Shown here piece by piece: positions 13,861-27,300 of a stretch of 64,000 bases of DNA. A program made the translations under genes and the position numbers. The notes beneath the pieces were generated by a model. It did not search any database, was not told where the DNA came from, and saw nothing but the letters and a program-made list of their open reading frames with translations. The first letter of the stretch is position 1. The number at the start of each line of letters is the position of its first letter. Where the stretch lies: positions 2,679,711 through 2,743,710 of the forward strand of contig MU001495.1 of NCBI GenBank assembly GCA_010093485.1, given 5' to 3'. This stretch comes from Karstenula rhodostoma CBS 690.94 (Eukaryota > Ascomycota > Dothideomycetes > Pleosporales > Didymosphaeriaceae).

Positions 13861-14283
13861 TGGGCGCGTGAGGTTGTGTCCGAGGACGGGTGTGAGTGAG
13901 GGGGAAATAGAATGGGAGAGGCTGCGGAGGTTTCGGAGGGTTCTCACGACGAAATTAGAAAGAGAGAGAGTGAAGATGGTGCCAGAGGACGCGTCGGCGT
14001 ACACAGCTGAGGGACCAGAGACGTATGGTCCAAGGCTGGTAAAAAATATATGAGTGGTAGGGCTGGCGTTCGGGTGCTTGGAAAGATACCACGGGAGCAT
14101 TCTGTTAGGCGCTTTGAAGCTGCATCATGCAATGCAATGCAATCCAAGACCTTGTTCTTATACATATCTGTACATGCGCAAATGCCAATGATATAGTACA
14201 CGTCTCCACCTTTCCGCTCCTCTTTCCCAAGCCTCATGCAATCCTCCTCGACCGACGCAACCCACCCCCTATATTACCCATCC
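13861..14283. other. Shared 3' region of convergent CTK3 and MRPL12
   Basis: The CTK3 stop (13,860) and the MRPL12 stop (14,284) face each other across 423 bp. The stretch should contain both 3' untranslated regions and polyadenylation sites. It becomes AT-richer around 14,120-14,200 (repeated ATGCA words, then ATATAGTACAC). I see no further gene. Confidence 0.6.
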
Positions 14284-15008
14284 TTACTCCATGATAACCG
14301 TCGCGCCCAGCGCCTTGAGCGTCTCGACAATCTTCTCCGCATCCTCCTTGGGCACGCCCTCCTTCATCGTCTTGGGCACGCTCTCGACAAACTTCTTGCT
14401 GTCCACGAGCGACAGGCCCAGCATCGCCTTGATCTCCTTGATGACCTTGGGCTTGGCGCCGGCGTCGAACTTCTCGAGCTTGAGGTTGAAGAGCGTCTTC
14501 TCGGCGGCGGCCGGCGCGGCTTCTTCTTCTTCGACGGGGGCGGCGGCAGGTGCGGCGCCGCCAGGGCCGCCGACGAAGCCGCCCATGGGCATGTCGGGGA
14601 TGTTGAGGCGGGTCTGAAGAGGATTAGCACGGGGCCGTAGCATGCTATAAAGCGTGGCATGTGGGAAATGGGGCGAGGGCAGGTCAATGACAACTGCACG
14701 GTCGCGTGTTGCCGTCTGAAGAGTGCAGCTGCCACCGAGGAACGCTCCTGCCCTCCTCAATCCTGACAGAGGCCGAAAAGCCGTACCTTCAGCGTCGAAA
14801 CCAAGTCTGCCGTCTCCAGCAGCGTCAATTGGCTAATCTGGTCCACGATGGTCGCGATCTTGGGGTTCACAGGCGCCGCCGCGTCGGTCGACTGCCATCG
14901 TCGTGCTATCCTCTGCTGTGCGAAGGCGGCTGTGGGGCGGAGGTACGAGGCGTTGGGCTTAGCGGTGCAGACGCAGCGCCTGAGGGCGCGAGAAGCGGGG
15001 GCGGACAT
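14284..15008 (-). CDS. MRPL12: Mitochondrial large-subunit ribosomal protein bL12 (L7/L12)
   Basis: There are two exons, 15008-14787 and 14613-14284, with a 173-nt intron (donor GTACGG, acceptor CAG), giving 183 residues. The N-terminus is rich in Arg, Ala and Ser without acidic residues (RALRRCV, RIARRWQST), as in a mitochondrial presequence. The L12 oligomerisation segment follows (KIATIVDQISQLTLLETADLVSTLK), then an Ala/Pro/Glu hinge (AAPVEEEEAAPAAAE). The globular C-terminal domain contains KVIKEIKAMLGLSLVDSKKF and ends in ALGATVIME. In mitoribosomes this stalk protein recruits translation factors. The intron sits between the dimerisation domain and the hinge. The gene is divergent from MDN1 across 315 bp. 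Confidence 0.94.
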
Positions 15009-15323
15009 GACGACGGAGACGGGGTGGCGGGTCTGCGAGTTGATGGAGTGATGCGATGCTGCTGCAGCTGCGAGGTCTGCGGCTCACTTCGCGAGATTTT
15101 GCGGAGCGGAGAGTCGCGAAAGCGGGCTAGCGCCTTGGCGCGAAAGTTGCACGCCTCGAACTTTTTTGTATGCGAGAGGCGAGGCTCTGCAACGACCCGA
15201 CCACGGGTTTTTTTTACGACTCTCTGGGCTTCTGGAGCGACTGATTGCAGAACCTGGAACTGTACGCCAAACGGAAAAGAATGGGAAGCTGGTCCGAAGT
15301 ACTGAAAACCCGGATACCACGAA
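15009..15323. promoter_or_regulatory. Divergent intergenic region of MRPL12 and MDN1
   Basis: These 315 bp separate the two start codons and must hold both promoters, unless untranslated regions overlap. No canonical TATA box is evident. There is a run of eight T at about 15,210 and several GCG-rich words (GCGCGAAAG). The arrangement couples a mitoribosome gene with a cytosolic ribosome-assembly gene. Shared regulation is an inference only. Confidence 0.55.
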
Positions 15324-18300
15324 ATGAACGGCACCACGCAGGCCGGTAAAACGGTCGACTTTGAGTGGCTCACCCGGAAGTCGTTGATTCCCCAACGGAC
15401 CGATGATTTGTTCGTCGAATATGATTTTTTGTTCGTGGAAGTCTGCACGCGGTGGATGAGTGCGGAAGTCACGCCTGAGCTGGAGCTTGCCGCTTTTGGA
15501 AGAATATTACCTCTTGCGCCTCATCTTGCAGAGCATGCGGAGCGCCTCGCTAGGTCGCCACAGGTGCCTTTTCTCGGGGCTCAACAGGCTGGGATCAAGA
15601 GACGGGATGTTGGCGATGTATCTGAGCAGGAGTTGTGCCAGGCTTTACTCGGGTGGTTTCGCCTCATGAGCTTCGACTGCCGGAATCTCGCCAAGCATAT
15701 GCGCCCAGCTACGATGGAGCAGCTCTTCCAGCACTCGAATCGCTGCGTGCGGTATCTGGCCGTTAGAAACTTTTGCCTGTATGTGCACGCTGCCGACCAT
15801 GCAACGCAAGAGATGATCAAGAGGGTGGTTGGAGAAGATGAAGTTGAGGGTCAGTGGGAAGGCCGAACCATCGATTACCGGTTCTTGCTACTGTGGGAGG
15901 AGAAGAGATGGAAGGAACTCCAAACGAGACTACAGCAGAACCGGTCGGCAGAGGCGCGACAGGTCTCGCCAGCCCTAGCTCGCCAGCTTTCCCCCTACAC
16001 CGTCAACGTCAGTGGAGTGCTACTGCCGCGTCTCGACGGTGCTCCATCAAAGGAAAAACCGTTGGAGCTCATATCAACACCGACGACAGAGTCCAACCTC
16101 CAGAGCATTGCCCAGGGCTTGCTAGGCTCGAACCCTCTTCTACTCACGGGCCTGGCAGGGTCCGGAAAGACGCTACTCGCACGACATCTGGCGTGGCAAC
16201 TGAACAAACTAGATACCATGGTTACCCTTCATTTGAATGAACAGAGCGATGCGAAGTTGCTTGTGGGCATGTACGCAACTGGAGCGAAGCCTGGAACTTT
16301 TAGCTGGCGAGCTGGTGTTCTCACAACCGCCGTCCGAGAAGGAAGATGGATTTTCATCGAGGATCTTGATAGGGCGCCAAATGAGGTCGTCAGCACTCTA
16401 CTTCCTCTCATTGAGCGCGGTGAATTGCTCATCCCTAGCCGGGGAGAAACAGTGCGAGCTGCGCGGGGTTTCCGGATTATTGCCACCATGCGCAGCACGC
16501 TCAATCCACGAGGCCAAGAAATCATCCCACGCCAGAACATGATTGGCCATCGCTTCTGGAACTCCATCACGGTCCGTATGCCAGGACTGGACGAGTTCGA
16601 GAAGATCGTGTCAGACAAATACACAAGACTCAGCAAGCATGTCTCGGGGATAATGAGAGTATATGCTCGCCTTCTTGAGCTTTACTCAGACGCGAAATTC
16701 TCTTCCGAGAACGGCACGTCGCTGCGAGCACTAACGCCACGAGACCTACTCAAATGGTGCGACCGCATCGCGGTCTTGCTAGCGCAGTCTTCTTCCTTTA
16801 GCATTGCACAGCTGGACGACATGTTCATGGAAGCATTTGATTGCTTTGCCGGTAGTTTGCGAAGCGAACAAGCTCGAGCACGGGTGATGGCGTGCGTGGC
16901 GGAAGAGCTGCATATCGATCCTCAGCGACGAGACCATCTGCTTCAGAATCGAGAAGTAAAGCTCGAAGTTCCCGTTAAGAGCACATCATCCAGCGTCTTG
17001 AGAATAGGTAGGACAAGACTGTCTCGACACAAGGTCTCGAAACGCAACACTACAAGCAGGCCATTTTCCACCAACGGCTACACTCTACGGTTACTGGAAA
17101 AGATTGCAGTAGCTGTCGACCGCCAAGAACCATTGCTTCTTGTGGGTGAGACCGGTACTGGAAAAACAACATGCATCCAGTATTTGGCTGAGCAACTCGG
17201 AAGAAATCTGGTGGCATTCAACTTGTCGCAACAGAGCGAAAGCGGCGACCTGCTGGGTGGTTACAAACCTGTCAACGTTCGCAGTCTTGTGATTCCCATG
17301 AAGGACGAATTCGACATGCTTTTCGACACAACCTTTTCGCGCAAGAAGAATCAGCGCTTCCTCGAGATGCTTGGAAAACGTGTCGCAAAGGGCAACTGGA
17401 AAGGTGTCTGCACGCTTTGGCGAGAGGCACTGAAGATGGTCGATGCTGCACGCAAAGCGCACGAGTCGCAAACCTCGTCACCCGATCCCGATGGCGGTCA
17501 GCCTAAGAAGAAACGCAAAGTGGATTCTTTGCCAGCTACATTCCTTGGTCCTCGGTGGGACAAGTTCGCGACGGACCTGCATGACCTCGAGGCACAGCTT
17601 GCCAACGGTTCTGAAGCTTTCGCATTCTCTTTCCTCGAAGGAAATATCGTGAAGGCCGTCAGGAATGGCGACTGGGTCTTGCTCGACGAGATCAACTTGG
17701 CATCTTCAGACACGCTTGAAGCGCTTGCGGATCTCTTAGGTGGAGGACCAGACGGCACGCCATCAATCTTGCTCACCGAAACGGGAAATGTCGAACGTGT
17801 AGTGGCTCACCCAAACTTCAGAGTATTCGCAGCCATGAATCCGGCGACCGATGTTGGTAAGAAAGATTTGCCTCCGGGCATCCGATCTAGGTTCACTGAA
17901 TTATACGTCGAGAGTCCGGACGGCGACAAGAAGAGCTTGCAGAACATCGTAGAGAAATACCTTGGAGGCGACCAGGTTGACCCCACGATTGTTCGAGTAT
18001 CCTCCGACGTAACGAAGCTCTATCTCAAGATACAAGAGCTGGCTAGGGCAAATATGCTTGTTGATGGCGCAGATCAGAAGGCACATTTTAGTCTTCGAAC
18101 ACTGACGCGGACGCTCTCATACGCTCGTGAGATCGCGCCGTTATGTTCATTACGCCGTGCGTTGTTCGAAGGCTTCCATATGAGCTTTCTTACGTTCCTT
18201 GGCAAAGCATCGGAAGACCTCGTCGCACCGCTCATCAAAGAGCATCTTTTCCCGCAACGGTCCGTCATGAAGTCTGAACTGGGAAAGCCAATGCAACAAC

Positions 18301-21300
18301 CAAGTGACGGTAGGGATTATGTCAGGGAAGGTCACTACTGGCTTCGACAAGGTGTGCAGCCGGTTGAGGAGCAGACTCACTATATCATCACGCCCTTCGT
18401 TCAACGCAACATGAACAACCTCATCCGAGCTTCTTCAACGCGCCGCTATCCAGTACTAATACAGGGTCCTACATCTTCTGGCAAGACTAGTATGATTGAG
18501 TACCTCGCGAAGCGGTCAGGGAACAAGTTCGTGCGCATCAACAACCACGAGCACACTGATCTGCAGGAGTACCTAGGATCTTACATCTCGGGCGCTGACG
18601 GCAAGCTGACCTTTCAAGAGGGCATCCTTGTCAGAGCATTGAGAGAAGGCCACTGGATCGTGCTGGACGAGTTGAACTTGGCGCCTACAGATGTTTTGGA
18701 AGCACTCAACCGACTTCTGGACGACAACCGAGAACTTCTAATACCGGAAACTCAAGAGGTAGTCCGACCCCACGAGGATTTCATGCTTTTCGCGACCCAA
18801 AACCCTGCTGGTTTGTATGGTGGCCGAAAGGCTTTGTCTCGTGCCTTCCGCAATCGTTTTCTGGAGCTTCACTTCGATGACATCCCCGTAGAAGAGCTGA
18901 CAGAGATTTTGCATCGACGTACTATGATACCCGAATCATGGTGCAAGCGAATTGTCAGCGTGTATCAAGAGCTTTCTATCCTACGACAAGAGAACCGGAT
19001 CTTCGAGCAGAAGAGTTTTGCCACGCTTCGAGACTTGTTTCGCTGGGCGCAACGCAAAGCAGACACCATCCAAGACCTTGCAAGCAATGGTTACATGTTG
19101 CTTGCCGAGCGCGTACGGAAAGAAGAGGAGCGAGTAGCTGTCAAGAAAATCATCGAGACAGTCATGAGCAAGAAGGGGCCCAAGGTTGAGATCCAGGTAG
19201 AAACCATGTTCAGCGAGGCTGATTCACCGGAGATCAAGCTGTGCAAAGAAGTGACTGGCACGGATGCCAGTGTCGTCTGGACAAAGGCGATGAGGCGACT
19301 GTTCGTATTAGTCGCCCATGCTATCCGCAACAATGAGCCTGTGCTACTTGTCGGAGAGACAGGCTGTGGAAAAACTACCGTGTGTCAAATGCTTGCGGAT
19401 GCCTTTGGCAGGCAATTACACATCCTCAATGCACATCAAAACACTGAGACTGGCGATCTTATAGGTGCCCAGAGACCGATACGAAACAGAGCCGCAGTCG
19501 AAGATCTTCTTTACAGGCAACTGCAGGAGGCGCTGGGTCCCCATATTCAGTTGCAAGAGGCAGCCCCGGGATTACGAGAGCTCCTTGAAGTGTACGACAG
19601 ATTACTGGCCGAGAGACCAGACGCACTTGAAGTGATACCCGCCGCTCATCGCGAAGAGATCCAGGCAAACCGTATCAAGGCTGCGGCATTGTTTGAGTGG
19701 GCCGATGGAAGTTTAGTCCATGCAATGAAAACCGGACAATACTTCCTACTGGACGAAATCTCGCTTGCAGATGACTCCGTGCTCGAACGCTTGAACAGTG
19801 TGCTTGAGTCATCGCGAACCTTGCTCCTTGCCGAGAAAGGCCCTGTGGATTCACTGGTTACTGCAACTGAGGGCTTCCAGTTTCTCGCTACGATGAACCC
19901 TGGTGGTGACTATGGCAAGAAGGAGCTGTCGCCTGCTCTCAGGAATCGTTTTACTGAAATATGGGTTCCCGCTCTATCAGACGACGAGGACATTACCCAA
20001 ATCATTCGGTCGAAGCTCAAGCCGAGCGCCGTGCAGTATGCGAAAGACCTCGTCTCGTTCTCCAAGTGGTTCAACAACAAGTACAACACCTCTGCGGCGT
20101 CATCTATATCGATACGAGATACTCTTGCTTGGGTCACCTTCATCAACAACTCTCCAAGCGTCGCCCCGATTTTTGCCATCATGCATGGTGCTGCGATGGT
20201 CTTCATCGACACGCTGGGCGCAAATCCAGCGGGCCTGCTCGCGATATCCGCGGCTTCAATCGATGAGGAACGCAAAGCATGTTTGCACCACTTGAGCAAG
20301 CTACTTGGGCAGGACGTATCCCCGATGTATTTCGGTTCGATCGCTATTTCCTCGACACCGGAAGCTTTTCAAATGGGGCCATTTTCGATTCCGAAATTCT
20401 CTCCAACGACTGACGAAGACGTCAGCTTTTCGCTCGAAGCGCCCACGACAAGGTCCAATGCCACCCGAGTTGTCCGTGCCTTGCAACTGTCCAAGCCCAT
20501 CCTACTTGAAGGTAATCCTGGTGTCGGTAAAACTACGCTGGTTACCGCTCTCGCACGTGCGATTGGAAAGCCTCTCACTAGGCTCAACCTTTCCGAGCAG
20601 ACAGATCTGATGGACCTGTTTGGATCTGACGTACCAGTTGAAGGTGGCCAAGCTGGTACCTTCGCTTGGCGCGACGCACCCTTCCTCAAGGCTATGAAGA
20701 ATGGCGACTGGGTGCTGCTTGACGAGATGAACCTTGCGTCCCAATCTGTGCTGGAAGGTCTGAACGCCGTGCTTGATCACCGTGGTGAGGTGTACATTTC
20801 AGAGCTCGATCAGAAGTTCCACAAGCACCCCGACTTCCGGGTTTTTGCCGCGCAGAACCCACATCATCAAGGTGGAGGGCGAAAGGGTCTGCCAGCATCA
20901 TTCGTGAATCGATTCACGGTCGTGTACGCCGACGTGTTCCGGCCCGAGGATCTGTCTCTCATCTGTCGCAAGGTCTTTCCTGGCATAGCGGATGAAGAAG
21001 TCCAAAAACTGATTACCTTCGTTGCTGAGCTTGACCAGCAGGTCGTTACTCACCGTGCTTTCGGCAACCTAGGTGCGCCATGGGAGTTCAACCTACGAGA
21101 TACTCTTCGCTGGCTGCAACTGCTCACTTCGCCGCAATTCTCTGGAACTGCGAGAGACTTTTTAGATACCATCTTCGCCCAGCGCTTCCGCTCAGAGACT
21201 GACCGGGTTCGGCTCTTGAAACTCTTTGAGTCAATATATGGCCAGCATGATCCACGCATCACGTTTTACCATAATCTTTCATCATCGACTTTGCAGGTTG

Positions 21301-24300
21301 GACTGGGCCTGCTTCCTAGGGACCCCGCAATCACAAGTCCTGACCCTACATCCACTCTTCGCATCGCTCAGCTAGCGCCAATGGAGGCTCTTGTTGTCAG
21401 CATAAGGCAAAACTGGCCTGTGATTTTGGTTGGACCACCAGGGTCAGGGAAGACATCGATGCTCAACCAGGTCGCGTCCTTTGCTGGCGCAAGCATGGTC
21501 ACGTTCTCAATGAACGCAGATATCGATGCCATGGATCTGGTTGGCGGCTACGAACAGGTCGATCCGTCGCGAGAGCTACACCGCTTTATGCTGACGCTGG
21601 AAGACTTTATCCGACGGGCACTTTCTGCCGCAACAAACCCATCGTTCGCTGCCACTAGACTGCTGGAAGTTCTTAGCAACTACGCCATCTCCGATACTCG
21701 AGAGGTCCTAGTTCTCCTGCAAACTCTTTTGCAAGAAAATCCCGTTTCACAAGAACTCACACAACACTGCCAAGAACTCGAAGCCCTCGTCAACACACCC
21801 CAGCAAATCGACGGAGCCCGCTTCCAGTGGGTCGACGGCATTTTGATACAGGCTCTCCAGCAAGGCAAATGGCTCGTCCTCGACAACGCGAATCTGTGCA
21901 GCAGTGCGGTGCTCGACCGTCTCAACTCGTTGCTCGAACCGAACGGGTATCTCAGCATCAATGAGCATTCTACTGCCGATGGTGAGGCGCGGGTTGTGAA
22001 GCCGCATCCTGACTTCAGGATCTTTATGACCGTGGACCCGAGGTTTGGAGAACTAAGTAGAGCGATGCGAAACAGGGCCGTGGAGATCTGCTTGCTGGGC
22101 GAAGAGGGCGTCGAAGAGAGTTCAGATGGGAAGGTAGCGATAGAGTACTCGCTCGAGAGTAGGATGTACCGCTTCCGAGAGTTGTGCAAGACAGCTGCGA
22201 AGGATGTTACGCAGGCGCATCTTGAGGACCTGTCGACTGCGGATACTGGGCTTCTTCGGGGCTTCGAAAAACAGATCTCAAAAGGCCTGCTGACCAAAGG
22301 CGGCAACCTTTCGACCTCTGTCAATGGCAGTCAAGCTGCCTCTAATCAAGCATCAGAATGTTTGCACGAGCAGCTACAGTTCCTCACCTTGATTGCAGAT
22401 CCCCAAGCACGATCTCTACAAAAGAAGCTTGCTGAGGGCGCCGATTCAAGCTTGGCTCTCGCTCTGCAGCCATACCACCCACTCAGCAACGAGCTCATCC
22501 TTCGTCATAACAGCTCTTCTGAGGCCATGTCAAGATGGTACGCCTCGATATACGACGTCTTGCTGGACTGCTTCAGGATGCAAAAGGCTCTCGCGGCGCT
22601 TCCTTCCACCAAATTCGAGCGTCGTAAAGAACTGCAGAAGCTCCCAGCATTCTTGTATGCCTTCTGGCAGGGCATGGCTTCCTGCATTCATAGCATTAGC
22701 CAGAGCAGTGATGCGATAGATCTGTTCGACATTGAAGACTTGACACCAAAGCTCTTGCGTCAGCTTTTCTGGTTGTTTCACAGTCTGATGACGGGTTCAA
22801 GCTTTGATCGCGCGACATTCCAGACATACCTGAAGATGCTGTCGGATGTCACCACAAGTCTCAATAATGCTCCGGTGGTAGTTGCTGTTGACTTGGGTAG
22901 CAGATTGTCTAAAGAGGTGGCAAAGTTTGGCAGCGATGTTCAATTGAGCAGTGGCCTCGGCATGGAGCGCGTATGGCGGTACTTCAAGCCTGATACGCCC
23001 AAGCAACATGCCCAGCTTGCGGCGGTGCTTGCACTCGAGAGCCTGGCCGACAGACTGGATGCAACCATGTGGAAGTCGCATCTGAAGCTCGACGAAATGA
23101 TCCAGATCCGCGAGCGGTTTGCCAGCTCCTCTGAGCTTGTCAGGACACACGATGTTGATGCTGGGGAGCTTATCACGGCTCTCGAAATTGCCGTACGCGA
23201 GCTCGAAGACAGTATTGGCGAAGACGACGCCACTATCACACCTTACTTTGAGGATGTGTTTGAAGGACTGTGCCAGCATCTCGACATTGCACAGAGTCTT
23301 ATACGGAAGAGCGATCATAGGTATATCGCGCCAAACACCACTGTGCCTGTCGTACGAGCCAAATCGTCGTTGCTTGCGAGAAGACCCACGAAGATGGCGA
23401 AACTCGCCGACGAGCCTATGGATCAAGCTGATGCTTGGGGCAATATTGATCGTCTTTCTCGATATATCGGACTTCACAAACAGTCTGGTCAACCCGTAGC
23501 TATCGAGGGACGTATCCATACCGCTTTGCTTTCGAAACTCCACGTCGCGGACGAAGTTCAGCTTGCTCAGCTAGAGCGCTTCGAAGCAGAAATCCAGGTT
23601 CTTGCGCAAGAGCTGGTACTCGACTCGGAGCGCTTTACCAGCCACCAACAGGATGCTTTGGACTGGCTCTACGGCAATACTCTCAATGGCCTATACGCGT
23701 CGCATAGTGTTGATGTCCTATTGTCTGTCGATCAGGACTCATTGGAGTTTCATCCTACAGCATCTATATCGGAGGACTATCGTGGAGTTCTGGCCTCGTT
23801 GCAACAATGTTACCGCCACGCAAGTGCCTTACACAAAATCGACTCCCAGGCTTGGGTTTTGCTTGGCTTGACCGGGTTGAACCTTTACGTGCCAAATTAT
23901 CCGCATGATCCAGCTTTGCGACCGATGATTGAGCGGAATATGTTCAACGAGGAAAAAACTGGCCTTCTGGGTGCACTGCAAATGTTGCGCGAATTCCAGG
24001 TTGGCTTCACGGGCCAAGACACCAGCTTCCGCATACGCCAGACCGAGAACGCGATCCGCGACATGGGGGAAGAGCCTCCTGTGCCCGCCATCGTACGACC
24101 TCATGTTTCCGAGCTCGATGCCCTGCAGGGCGAGTTCTCGAACCTGCTGAGTGTGGTACGACCACTGGCGACGGGGGCGGTATCTGTCAAAGAGGCTGCT
24201 CAAGATAACACGCTGAAGCAGAATATCTCACATATCATCCGGAGGCTGACAGAGGGCTACCGAAGCTACGATGATATCACTAGTCCAGCTGTTGGCTTCC

Positions 24301-27300
24301 TCGTATGCCTCAGCATCGGTCTCTCTCTGGGCGCGACTGAGCAAGAAGAGGAGAGCGATGTGTCGAGATCGCTTGCGTACATCACCAGATACACCCCGTT
24401 TTTTGGGTTTCACGGGTACCATACGCAGGACATGAACTCTGAGATCTTAATCCAACACTGCGAGACCGAGTTAACACAAAGGCACAACGCGATTGATCTG
24501 AGGTGGCATGCTTTGCACTGTCTAGCCGTGATCAAGGCCGCGGACGCACCCTACCTTTCCGTCGAGAAGCCGCGACAACTCATTCATGATCTCTTTTCGT
24601 CGTTTTATAGCGAATGGAAGACACAGCTCCAGAAGGATCAACACGACGAAGCAAAGAACAGCAGCCTATACACTTACCGCGGCGAAGACGAGGATGAAGA
24701 CGAAGAAGATCGCTCGCTATTCCCGGACTACGATGACGAGGAGTCTCTGCAATCAGCACAAGCTTCTACTTCTCGCGATCACGCTATCCGGCTTGCCAAC
24801 ATGCATGCATTGATCTTTCTCGGTGGCAATGGTGCCACGGACGGCATCAAAGCGCTCCTCGAGTGGTGTGCAAGAGAGATGAGTCGAGTTGCTGAAGGCA
24901 AAGCTCACGGTACTCGCCACGAGTACGCTTTGCCCGCTATATATCTTGCATTGGAGAAGAAAGCCGCTGCACTTGCATCTTCAGGCCAAGGCAAGGCGTA
25001 CAACTTCTACTTTGACGCCAATCTTCCCGAAGCCAAGCGAATGATGGCTCTGCTCCATCGCATCCAGATTCGATACCGACAGATCCGCAACGTATGGCCT
25101 GAGCATGCTACACTGTCGGAGGTTCTGCGCACGTGCGATGAAGCGCGCGAATTCCGGCACGTTGACCCTGTCGCAAAACTTATCACGAAGTTGGAGAAAT
25201 TGTACGGGTACATGTACGAGTGGCAACGCGTCGCGAGTAAGGAGTTCAGCACCGCGCCACTATTCGATGATCTCACAAGTCTGCTTGTGAGCTGGCGCCA
25301 GCTCGAACTTACGACGTGGGCGCGGTTGTTCGACATGGAGACCGCAAAGTGCCGTGATAGCGCCAACAGTTGGTTCTTCGTTGCCTACGAGACCATCATC
25401 GCCGCAGCGGATTCCATTGAAAATGAGCCTGCCATGAAACTCTTTGCAAAGGATCTGCTCAAGACGCTCGAAGGCTTTTTCTACGCCACCACACTAGGCC
25501 AGTACGAGCAGCGCATCAAGCTCCTCCGACAACTGCAAGCCCACGTCGCCATGCGGGTGCAAGACAATAGGCTCTTTGAGCCGCTTAGAACCGCACTGGA
25601 GAACTTCATCTCATACTTCTCCCGCCTGCAGAAGCCGGTGCTCGAAGCGCTCACCAAGGGACGTCAAAAACTCGAGAAACAGGTTGTCGATGTGATCAAG
25701 CTGGCCAGCTGGAAAGACACGAACATCGAAGCTTTAAAGGCGAGTGCAAAGACGTCGCATCGCAAGCTGAGCAGGTCGGTGAGGAAGTTCAGAGCGATGT
25801 TGAACCAGCCTGTTTCCGGTATCGTCAGTGCTGGCTTCCCCGAGGAGCACGGCTCCCTTGAGGCGATTGAGATGGGAGAAGTGGGTTCCGCTGTTTCGCC
25901 CACTGCACTTGCGCTGAGCGAAACGAGCGTACAGAGCTGGAGCGCTCGTCCTACGAGATTTAGGAACCTCGCTGTTACTGTGCCATTGATGAGGAAATTG
26001 ACGACACCGAACACCGAGGCCATGGATAGCGCTGTGTACATCGAAAGCTTCGTTGTCGACCTCGAGAGTTCCATGGTTGAGCTGCAGAAAGCCACGCCTA
26101 CAACACTCACAGAAGAGACCAAAGTGGTTGTCCAGCATCTCAAGACACGCAAGCGCAAGGTCTACGCTGATACGATGAAAGAGCTTCGCCAGATGGGTGT
26201 CAAGGCCAACCTAAGCACCGACCAGTTGGCGCGGCAAGACGACCTTTCCACGGTGCTGGCTGCTCTGCCTGTCGTCGGGGCTGGACAGACGGAGTTCTTC
26301 CTCCACAAGGCGCTGAGCATCATGGACCAGGTCCGAGGCATTGCCAAGGAACACCACGGAGACCTGACGGGCAACGATGTTACAAGAAGTATTGGGTACC
26401 TCGAAGGCTTGCTGCATACTTCGATTCGACAACGTGGGTTTTTGAGCAGGGCATCAAATCTGCTTGCACAAGTACAGGGCCCGATTTCGAAGGCGGCTGA
26501 GTTTTGCGTCATGCACGAACAGGATATTGTACGAGTATCCACGGCGAAGGTAGACGGTACAACTATTGTACGACCTAGCCTCTCGTGGCTTTGCGCCATG
26601 CTCGATACAGGCGCAGAGGTTGTTGCAGCTCAGGCGAAACTTGGAAAGACCAACGAAGTGGATGAGCTGGTGCAAGATATGCGAGATTGGAGTGGACAGC
26701 TTCGTGGGTCGGCGGAGGAGCTCGACAAGCTACCAATCATGCCGTCTAACGTGTGGTCCGAAGTTCATACGCATCTCGAGCAGTCTATCCAGACCCAACT
26801 GGAAAACCTTCGGAAAGTCTTCAATACCTGGATGGAGCGCTTCCCCATCTCTCGTACTGTCCTTCAGCATGTGGAAAGCTTCTTGTTCTACTATCCCGAT
26901 GCCACTGCACAAGTCATGCCCAGCGAGCAGCGCGCCACGGTCGAGTCGTATGCAAAAAATATCCTCGACACCCTGGACTTCATTCTCGGCTCCATGCAAG
27001 ATGTAGAGGGCGCGCTGAAGGATCTACCTACCTCGATCGACGACGCTGCCTGGCTCGTTAAGGAAGAAAATGCCTTGTCTACCGCCATCGATGCGCTCTA
27101 CGCGCTTCACGTCAGCTCTTCGACCACAAGGCTACTCGATAACGCTCACCTTGTGTCTGGAGGCACTGATCTGCGCATCATTGCTGCGCTATTCAGCACC
27201 ATCCAGCCTCTTCTGAACCAGTACCTCGCCTCCTACAAGTCACTCGTCGCCCGCGTTTCCGCGCTGCACACCTCCACAACTAAGCTCCTGCACCGTCTCG

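Noticed and set aside
12982..14100. 372-codon minus-strand frame antisense to CTK3
   Set aside because: Composition is Arg/Leu/Pro-rich and unstructured, and the plus strand encodes a recognisable Ctk3 across the same bases.
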